DNA of 64,000 bases from Mucidula mucida (Eukaryota; Basidiomycota; Agaricomycetes; Agaricales; Physalacriaceae): the NCBI GenBank assembly GCA_015501055.1, contig JADNYV010000055.1:62001-126000 (forward strand), given 5' to 3'. Shown piece after piece: positions 55,391 through 64,000 of this stretch (position 1 is its first letter; each line of letters starts with the position of its first letter). The position numbers and the translations under genes are program-made. Below the pieces are notes generated by a model. The model had not been told where the DNA came from, did not search any database, and was given only the letters and a program-made list of their open reading frames with translations.

Positions 55391-57403
55391 CATGGCCAAC
55401 CCCCGTCCAAATGATTCGGTCGTTACTTTATTAGTTGGAAACCAATACCTATCGAGGCTTAACATCTCCTGTCGTCGTCTCTGTTACTGCACCTCTTCGT
55501 ATCGTTCATCCCGATTTGCCGTTCTTCCTGACTGCGATGTCTGCTCGCCTTGCAGTAATACATTCAGTTCTTCCTCGGGAATGGCTTGAAACTTTAGATG
55601 ATATTGATTTCTTGATGGTGGGCTGTATATCGCAGGTTATCATTGATGGCATCCCGACGCAAGACGAATCTGGAATGTGGAAGCCTCTGAAACGAAAACG
55701 CTGCGTCTTGACCCTACGCTCGACGTGTCAAGTGATCCAGAGCAGCAACGAGCGAACTGAATGCAATGAAGCATGGATACTTGCTGATGGACAGCATTCT
55801 CTTACTTGCCTCTTACATTCGTGCTTCCCATGCGCGACATGTCCTTTACAGATAACTGCTCTCTTACCAAAAAGAAGTACTCGACGACTCGAACGCTGCA
55901 GATATATACAGTGACAACTCCGAGACTTGCCGTTCTTGTATCCTGGACGAAGGCAAGGAAGACAATTGTCTGCACGGGGACGACGTTACTTCGTTCTTTG
56001 ATGAGGGGCTTGAAATTAAGCAATGGACAGGGAGCAGCTGGTCTTCCGTTGCACCAAGGTGCGTGAATCGGATGCGTAAATACCGACCATAGCATCTCTC
56101 ATGCTCAGTATAGCGACGTGTCAGAGCTTCTGTATAATGGTGCTCCGTTGAGGGATAAAGACTGGCTCTCAGCACACGAGTTCCATCAATACTTGGACGT
56201 GACGAAGATATTTCAAGAGACGATCGTGGACGCTGTAGCGGTACTTGCTGAGACGGTGGATGGAGCCGCTCGAGAGTGGTGGCATCTAATGCGTACAGAC
56301 TGGGAAGCACATAACTTTGTGAGTACGAAGGACTCTCGACCTGGCAGTAGTCTGATACACTGCAAGGCGAAATACTATTGGACACTTCAGGCGTTACTCA
56401 TTCTCGTTTTATCCACCAGCAGTGACGCAGCCTGGACCGATACTGACTGGTGGGAATTCCACGACTTTTGCATTCCCAGCCAGAAGCTATTCCACCGCTC
56501 CAGCACCTCGAATAAATTCGAGGGAAGGATTCTATTTGACTTTTCGCCCGGGCGACCGTGGAAGGATCTTGCGCCTGAGGTCATGCAGATTGTGCTCCCG
56601 CGCTTCCGGGAGATGAATGCTCGCGCTGCTGTACTCTCGAAGCTCAATCACGGATGCGAACAATATGTGCAACATCATCTTGTGCCTCGACGTCGCGGAG
56701 AGTGTCGTGAAGTTAGTCCCAGTGTTTGGGGATATTCTTGAGGGGGCGTGTGGGGCGCTGCGGAAGATCTTGAAGGCAGCGGAGGTGAGATGCGTCCCAA
56801 GGAGTACGCGCCGGTTCTGAGCGATTTTCTTTCCGATAGCGCGCGCGCAGCCCGCGAGAAGTGCAAGACTCTCGCCGAACACACGGCCTGTATTACGCTT
56901 GCCATTGTCAACGAGATCGGATCCGCATCGTCTGGGAGTGGGGCTGAACTCAAGAAAATCTGGGATCTATCTATGTACATTGAAACTTCTGCGGCGCAGG
57001 TCTAACTTGGATGATTGTAGAGTCGTTGGTGAAGTTGATCGAAGCATTCAAAAGTTTTCAAAGCTCGGGCGCATGAAGTACTTTGCGTCGCGTGGGAGGA
57101 TTGCTTCCCAGGTTCTGGAACTGCGTACACGAGTGGACAATGCGCGGATTTCCTTTCAGGTTAGTATGTTGAGTCTGAATGCGAGTTGAAGACTCATGGG
57201 ACCCATGACAAATCCGTACCGATATATCGACAACGAGGTTACTGTATGATCTCACGGTGATGCAGGCGCGGTTGATTTCGCGTGTGGAAGACGTCTATAA
57301 GGTCCAGAGATTGACAGATGGAAAGCTGGATATGACCTATAGGAAGCTGGATATGACTGACAGGAAGCTGGATGTGATCCTCGTTCAGATTCGTACCGCT
57401 TAA
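55391..57403 (+). CDS. NLR/MLKL-like helical-bundle protein, model partly broken
   Basis: Plus-strand exons give an N-terminal region (TSPVVVSVTAPLRIVHPDLP, ETLDDIDFLMVGCISQVIID), a middle part (YSDVSELLYNGAPLRDKDWL, WTDTDWWEFHDFCIPSQ) and a C-terminal helical domain. That domain reads CLDVAESVVKLVPVFGDILE, ALRKILKAAE, REKCKTLAEHTACITLAIVN, ESLVKLIEAFKSFQSS and GRIASQVLELRTRVDNARIS. It ends with a repeat of KLDMTYRKLDMTDRKLDVI and a stop at 57401-57403. This pattern is that of the four-helix N-terminal (MLKL_NTD-like) domain found at the front of fungal NLRs and in stand-alone proteins. No NTPase or kinase domain follows. Frames shift near 55437 and near 56810, so it may be damaged. It is a candidate membrane-active or adaptor protein in self/non-self defence. 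Confidence 0.5.
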
Positions 57404-57572
57404 TAAATTAATATGCTTTGGCAAGTGTAACTAGAGGAAAGTGTTAAAGCTGAATAGGAATGTCAACTATCTGCGTACATCCAACTGGGTTTCACTAGAT
57501 TGGTACTGCGCAGATCGATATTACTACACCGTGAAATCTCAATAAAATGAATATTAAATATCGTTCAAGAAC

Positions 57573-58103
57573 TTACGAGTTAGTGCATGTATGCGTCAGC
57601 GTAGTAGTTGCAACGAGGGCACCGGCCTGGAAGAGGTTAACGTCGCCTTTTAACAAGGACTGTAATAAGATCAGATACTTATTGTAGGCATCAGATATCA
57701 ACACCACAAGAATCGCATATGAAGTTGGCAACGCTGCTGCCCTTGCGTTGTCTCTGGACAGCAGAGTCATTTCGCCCTCTTTTCCAGGCTCCGGTGCGAC
57801 GTCAATGCGAGAGGCGTTGTCGATGTTGTGGGTGGGAGACAACTCCGAAATGTCCGCGCGCAGCTCTTCCTCGTGAACCACTAGTGGGAGATGGCATGCT
57901 TGGACTATTATACGAGGTCAAAAATGTTGTAGAAGTAAGACCTGGGGTGCTTGGGGCAGGCGAGGGATAGCTCGATTGCTGAGGAAAGCCGTGGAGTTGG
58001 GGGGAGCGAGAGAAAGGCCTTGACAAAGGAGAGAGTGTAAGTTCGGCAAGGCGCGCGAAATAAGACCGAGGCGAGCTGTCCTGGGCCGCGTTAGGAGGAG
58101 CAT
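57573..58103 (-). CDS. Hypothetical Ser/Pro-rich protein
   Basis: Minus-strand frames join loosely: a Ser/Pro-rich part (FSRSPQLHGFPQQSSYPSPA, PSTPGLTSTTFL) and a more hydrophobic part (PTSYAILVVLISDAYNKYLI). Additional exons may lie upstream to about 58380. I recognise no family. The boundaries are uncertain. Confidence 0.3.
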
Positions 58104-58639
58104 GTATATATGAAGGCTCCTGTGGGACTTGGGGTGCCGTTATGGGGAGCCGGAGTGGGGAAGGAAAGGGGCTGTCCTCGGCTACAGAATGCGTCAGCGA
58201 AGGAGATCAAAAGCGAAAATTACGTTCCCACCCAACTGTGTTTGCTGGAGCGACGATATCCACGGCGACGTGACTTCGTCGTCTGTTAGGCGTCATTAGT
58301 AAAAGTTACCGTGACCAGGACGAGGAGATACCTTTAACAGACGAGAGTCTACTAGGAATCCATACTCGAGTCGTTAACGCCGGGTGACTATCTATAGGAT
58401 TTGGGGCTGCGTGGTTGCCTTGGTCTGAGATTTTTAGTTAGGCCAGGTCGGTCGTGTGGTAATGGCGGAGGCGCAGTGTATACGCAGCGCGTAGGGTACG
58501 ATGTCGGCCACGAGTACAGACAGCAGTATCTGTTGACTGCCGAACGCCATAACTTTTCCTCGCTTTGCGTAGTGGGTATGTACAGTAGTAATGGTAGTCT
58601 CCCGCAATCTGACATCGCTCGATCATGGCTTGGGAGGCC

Positions 58640-59424
58640 AGGTTACAGGTAACAACGGCCGGGCGTCGCACGATGACTTTGAGAGCATGTCATCATGAGG
58701 GTAGAGGGCCAGATGTTGAAGGGGATTGTGGCAGGCTCCGGTCTTCCACATTTTGCAGAGCGCTTTGAAAAGGAATAAGTTTCGGACACGAAGCGATAAA
58801 TGAAACAGAGCACATACAGAAGTAAGTCGCCGATGCTCTCGGTACGAGAGGCCGCGACTCCGTTGACGATAGCACATGTGATGAGTGCGGCGTGTTCAGA
58901 CAGCGCCATACACTGCTCTGAGAAGAATAAGAGAAGGCAGGGAAAGGACCACGATAGACGTACCTCTGCGATACCGCCACATTTAGGAATGACCTTGGAT
59001 ACGCTCGCCATGACCTCTAGACACCCGATTACAGAGTCTGTCTTTCTCGAGGAGCGGTGCACGTGAGGCATACATCTCCTCGACATGTAGATCGTCCAAC
59101 ATGATCGTTGCGTCCAACGATAGTAGTCGGTCGATGGCTGCCATGACAGATTTGGTGTGAACCGTCACGATACATGCACAAGGTCGAGGTGTGGTCGTGA
59201 GCGGAGAAGAAAGACGTAGAGGTGACGTGGTACCGCCAACGTGGATGCCTGATGAACCTGTTGATTATGAGGCGACGCCACTCGCGTGGCGATACGTCCG
59301 CCATCGTCGATGGCGATGGGGTGCTCAGGAAAGTTGGTGTACCGGGCAGGAGACCAATAAGTATGATATCAGCCTGAGCCCAAGGTGTTTTGGTTGTGGC
59401 CCGTGGACGTGATGGAAGAAGCAT
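58640..59424 (-). pseudogene. Degenerate NLR/MLKL-like gene remnant, unit C (inverted)
   Basis: This is the inverted counterpart of 45906-46700 at roughly 85 percent identity by eye. Readable pieces are MLLPSRPRATTKTPWAQADI, SPREWRRLIINRFIRHPRWR, MAAIDRLLSLDATIMLDDLH, VIGCLEVMASVSKVIPKCGG and LSEHAALITCAIVNGVAASR, in different frames. The last matches LAEHTACITLAIVNEIGSAS of the gene at 55391-57403. Confidence 0.5.
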
Positions 59425-61957
59425 GTTAGAGGTGTCAAGTGAGGCTGACCTTTCAAATTAGGGTAGGTTTAATGGCGGATGAGTCCATTCTGTGACTCCA
59501 TAAAAGTAGCGGTTCCATTCCTATATCAGGGTATAATGAAAGAAAGAATGAAGATGATAATGGACAAGTGGACGCGTTTCATAAAGAAATTCGGAGAGAC
59601 AATTGTATAGCATTCAGATTTTCTTGAGACCAGTAGGTTGATGAAGGTTGCGTAGAGAAAGCAGAACCCAATTTGTGTCACAGCAGGAACGACGCGATCG
59701 AGATCCCAAAGAGGCTGTTGCGCCTTTCTCTCTCCCGCCACCATCATACCTGCCATTTGACAATAGACGGTGCCCGACCATCATCTCGCCAGCTTAACCG
59801 TCACCAGCCTGCCAATCGAGACCAGCTTAAGTCATTCATAGGCTGCAAGCGCCTGTTCTCGTCGGGCCCCAACACGCTCATCCTTCACAACAAGCGTCTG
59901 GTGCTGGCGTGAGCCGCCTTGCTCTAATGCGAATGGCCAGAATGTCGACTCGCATATGGGCGTGTACATATACCCTTCGTCAGCCGGCTACAAGAGTCAT
60001 CGCCTACACCATCTGCATCGACGGGGCGCATCGTACGTTCGTTTTTCCCTAAATATATGCGCGCGCTAATCCTCAAGAAAATAGTATCCTAGTCACGTCG
60101 GCTTTTCCGTCTCTCGATGTCTTCTTTCACGATAAGCGCACACTACGGGTCCTCGATGTCCGTTCTCTGCTGTCATGTTCGCCGCCTTAGCAGCGCGAGA
60201 TCTGACGCAGGCTGACAGGCTGCCCTCTGGTTTTGACGTATCCTTGTAACAAGCGAAAGCTCGCATCATCTCGCACAAATGGCGCACATATTACCCCCCG
60301 GCATTTCTCTCCAGGGAGCAGCGTATGGGCTAGGCATATCCGAGACAGCGCGTGTTATCGCGAGCAGAACGGCATCAAGTGCATGGAGCAAGCGTGATAC
60401 CAATGATGATGGCGGAGTTACGGTCAATGACACGGAAGGATCGATTGCGGCGCCATTTGACATTCAAGAGCGTGGCAGATCCGAGGGATGTGGCGGATCA
60501 GACGTCAGAGTTTGGAAGAGGTCTAATCCGAGTCGTAGAATGACTGTCTCTGCGCGGTTGGAGGGTACACCACTTGGACTGAGGCTGCTGGGGATCTTCG
60601 AGGTACACGGGGAGTCTCGAACTATGGAGGTCGTGACGGTCGCGACTGGTCAATTCTGTGACTGGGGGGCAAAGAAAAGGTTTGTTCTTAGCCTCCTTCA
60701 ATACTTGTACCTTGCTTAATCTTGTTTAGAATGAACCGTCGTCGAATCTTACTCTTGCTTTCCCTTATACGCAACTGCAACACATCACTAGTGCCGGGAC
60801 GTCTAGTTCACGTCGCAACCGGATTGCCGTGTCTCTCTGGGTTCCCATATTTCAATGACTCGAAAATAGAGCCCGCGTTTACACGGTACACATCGCTATA
60901 ATCTACATGTTCGTGCAGGGTATCTTTTACATGCCTATTTACCATCCTCAAAATCAGCATCTTGCGTTCAGGCTGAGAGCTATCCGTGCTCAGGTAAAGT
61001 TGTTTGTGACTGTGCGACCCTCAACGTTAGCGATTAGGACGCACTAGAGGATGGGAGAGCGTACGAGTTGGAGGAAAGAGGTTGTCGTGTGAATTTATGG
61101 TTCTGAGCTCGCCTGAAGAGGGAAAGCAGCGAAGTGAGGTCGAATGACAGGATGACAACAACATCGCGGGACTTCGAGGACGTGGAGTGCCAGAAGCAGC
61201 TCAGTCTATCTCGCCCTCGCCGTTTGAGTGTCCCATCGTTGTGTATCAAAGGGAGGGTCTCTTCCCTATTCCAGCTCAGGATCCAGCACTGTGATTTCCT
61301 CCACAGCGTACAACAGATACTGTCCCATGAGAAACAGAGCCGAAGTAGGGGGTTCTGGAGTTGAATATGAAGGATGGTCATCTTCTGATCATTCGGGAGT
61401 GGCGAGTGATCATTTAGGGTCTGTCCGGACAGCCCTCTTCAGACGATCAGCAAAGGTTGTTCGAATGAGATGAAGAACACGGCTTACGACGAGAAGTGCC
61501 GCCTCCCGTATTCAAAGTGGCTTGAGCCTGTAAGCAGTTCAGGATACAGTGTGACACTGTTTCTCAGCCTGAACTCAAGGTGATCGAAGAGTGGATAAAT
61601 TGGAGGAGGCATTTCGGAGGAGGAGGGAACTGAGGTTCAGACTTCAAGTCAGGGACTCTTTTATTGTGTATGTCCATTCTGTCGCTCGAGATTGGAATGG
61701 TGGAATGTCGATGTGCTCGGCGGACAATGGAGACAAAGTGGGAATCGGAACAACCAGGGAAACGAGTATATACAACTATCACCTCCGAGTGTGAGTGTGC
61801 ACGGTCTGACCCGGTGTGAATGCGGTGATAGTTGTAAACACTCCAGAGAAACAATGCAGAGTGCAAGGAATATGATCAGAATTAATTGGATTTCATTGCA
61901 CAGTCCTTCTGACAAGTTATTTACATATATGTTACAGCCCGGATTTACATTTTCCTT
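59425..61957 (-). repeat. Degenerate 3' part of duplicated unit C (inverted)
   Basis: No intact gene. Read on the minus strand it follows the same order as unit B downstream of its F-box gene. It contains a dispersed repeat copy (60955-61005) and a promoter-like block (60027-60070) shared with 37107-37150. The plus-strand open frame 60279-60719 has no recognised domain. Confidence 0.6.
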
Positions 61958-64000
61958 CTAAGATTGGACGACTTCATCTTGACGTACCGCCTGCTGAACT
62001 ATAACCGAGTGCGTGTTTGTGTTCGTGTTCTTCAAAGTACGCCGATAGTGGTCCGCCGCCTTGGGCTCGCCGCCTATCTCATGTCTGGAAAAGGATCAGC
62101 ACCAACACGAATTAAGAGCAAGAAATCAATGGCGCACACAGAGCGGAGATGCTCAGCACGAGCAGCCTTTGAGGTTTCCGCCATATCACAATGGACACAG
62201 ACAAACACCTGTCGATGAGCTGACCCTTGCGGAGGCTCTGTGGCTAGCTCATTCTCCAAAAGAATTCTTTCCCGGGCACGGCCCAGGGCAATAAGCTCAG
62301 CGTCATCAACGCGCGAGATCTTCCCAATGTGATGATGGTTCTACCACTAAAATGAGATAACGATGTCCATGAAATGGAAATGAAAACCTCACCATCGCCG
62401 TACGCCAACGCATCAGCTCAAACAGCTTCATACCATTTACCGATGTCCGCCTGCCATTGCATTCCTCACAGTGGAAAAACACATCAGCGCCATCCATATC
62501 CGCCGCGGTCGCCGTATCCGGGTCGAGCCCACACATCCTGACGAACTCTTGGCATCTGGCGTAGACGGCCTTCTCGAGGGTCTTGATGCCCTTCCCGGTC
62601 CATAGCGCGACCTTCGTGTCCCCGACGGCTTCAGTAGAATAGAAACACGAGTGCGAAGCAAAGTGTGGGTAATGGAGGATCCTCGGGGCGTACTTGCTGC
62701 ACTCGACGCAAGTAAAGGCGTTGACGATCAAGGAGAGATCGGCTTTGCGCCCTTTTTTCCTGCGGAGCATCGCTATGAGATGTTTCTCTTGTTGTTCCCT
62801 CCACGCGGCGGATATTGCCAGGACGGTCTCCGAGTCGAGCGCTTCTTTGAGTTTAGACGTCGCGTCTTCGGCGTGTGGTGTGTTCTTGATGATATCTACG
62901 AACGGTTGATGGACGCAAAGGGCAGAGGGAGGTGGGTGGTGCGGCGTTTCTGGCAATGTCGCGAAGAAGTCATTGGCGAGCCCCGCCAGGATACGGGTCC
63001 GCTCCGAAATCGCACGCTGAAGCTTTTGTTCCAACAGGTCGGCGCGGATATTTGACATGATCTCGGTAAGAGTGGGTCTGATAGTGTCCCAAACTGACAT
63101 GGGGTAAGCTTATTGTGAATAATGCAATGCGCAGAAAGAGACGCACTTCGATCTGTTAGCTTCCGAGGCTGTTTCACTACAACATGCGCTTCCAGGGCTT
63201 CGCGGGTATACGGAAGTTCTACCTCTTCGTCCCAGCCATCTGCCTTCAGACGCGCTATGATGCTGCCGCATCGTCAGTTTATACGGGACGCCGAATGAGA
63301 TTGTCCGCACCTTTCGAGTCTTGCACGACGAAGAGAATCTAGCTCTGTCGCGCGGGACTCCATTTTCAACATCGCCCAGGTCTCGTATTCTTTGCAGGAC
63401 TGAAACGACACTTAAGTAGACGTTCGAAGCATTCAATGAAGCTCACCTTGGAAAGAGCCTTGTGCTCCTTTTGCTTCCGCGCAAACCATGCATTATACTG
63501 GGGAGATCCATACTGGAACAGTGCACTCTCCTCGACTAGCTTTTCGAATGTGCTTATGTCGTAGCACGAGATATGAGAAGTTTCTGGGCGTGTAGGTCAG
63601 TCAGCATGAAAGATCAAGGAACTAAACTACGTACTGTTTGAATGTCTGAAATTCGGAGTAACCGCCAATACGTCTCGGGATTTCAATGAGGCTGTTAGCC
63701 CATGGCGTACAAGTTGTTGCCTCGTTGCCATGCTTCAAGGAATGAGTAGCGATTCATATGAGAGACTGGCCGCACGTACATCGTCCCCTTCTCTAAACAG
63801 TTCTTGCAGAGCCTCTTTTGTGCTTGCCACTGAATGTACTTGGTCGGTGTCTTCGAACAGTTCTGAGCAGAGATCAAGGACACACGAACGCTTATCGATG
63901 GTTGGATGCACGTACATGACAATGTTTATCGAATAGAAGATTCGCATATAACGGCTCGCTCAAGTCTTCAATCATAGGCGGAAGACCTTCCACCCCCAAG
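61958..64000 (-). CDS. F-box protein copy C (partial, runs off window)
   Basis: Inverted paralogue of copy B; its F-box and N-terminus lie beyond the right edge. The first visible exon has GVEGLPPMIEDLSEPLYANL followed by LFDKHCH. Later exons carry the TPTKYIQW block, the large exon near 62390-63100 (WDTIRPTLTEIMSNIRADLL, NAFTCVECSKYAPRILHYPH, CGLDPDTATAADMDGADVFF) and the C-terminal zinc-finger-like exon VCVHCDMAETSKAARAEHLR. It ends at 61958 with sequence near-identical to copy B. The large exon is open throughout. It is a probable SCF receptor of unknown target. Confidence 0.7.

Noticed and set aside
1..64000. CRISPR arrays, prophage or bacterial mobile elements
   Set aside because: Spaced direct repeats of the right length and bacterial gene features are absent. 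All gene structures are spliced and fungal.

Overview
The window looks like nuclear DNA of a basidiomycete fungus, most likely an agaricomycete. Genes are dense and cut by many short introns (mostly about 45-60 nt, GT-AG). The families present are typical of that group: a WOPR regulator, agaricomycete-type F-box proteins, a DUF6534-type membrane protein, an NLR/MLKL-like helical-bundle protein and secreted acidic proteins. No bacterial operons, CRISPR arrays or rRNA genes were seen. Left part, 1-31 kb, is mostly single-copy genes: a secreted acidic protein (S1, cut by the window edge), an acidic zinc-ribbon protein, a zinc alcohol dehydrogenase, a GPI-anchored cell-surface protein, a small heat-shock protein head-to-head with HSBP1, a second secreted acidic protein (S2, paralogue of S1), a type II membrane glycosyltransferase-like gene (GT1), a small secreted protein, the proteasome chaperone Nas6/gankyrin, a WOPR transcription factor, a multi-exon F-box gene, an aldo-keto reductase and an intact second glycosyltransferase-like gene (GT2). 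Right part, 31-64 kb, is built from segmental duplications. A unit made of a GT gene, an F-box gene and degenerate 3' sequence occurs as copy A (about 29.5-37.9 kb) and copy B (about 38.0-47.3 kb). The F-box gene and its 3' flank recur inverted as copy C (from the right edge back to about 58.4 kb). B and C therefore form a large imperfect inverted repeat around an 11-kb core that holds a SINE-like element, a DUF6534-type gene, an FAD oxidoreductase and an NLR/MLKL-like gene. GT3, in unit B, is rearranged, and an intact leucine-rich gene sits where its 3' end should be. Several conserved genes between 4 and 14 kb are broken only by missing single bases, mostly in homopolymers, while the genes assembled from 16 to 31 kb splice cleanly. 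That pattern suggests consensus error more than gene death. Exon coordinates were worked out by eye from splice motifs, reading phase and family resemblance; no search was run.
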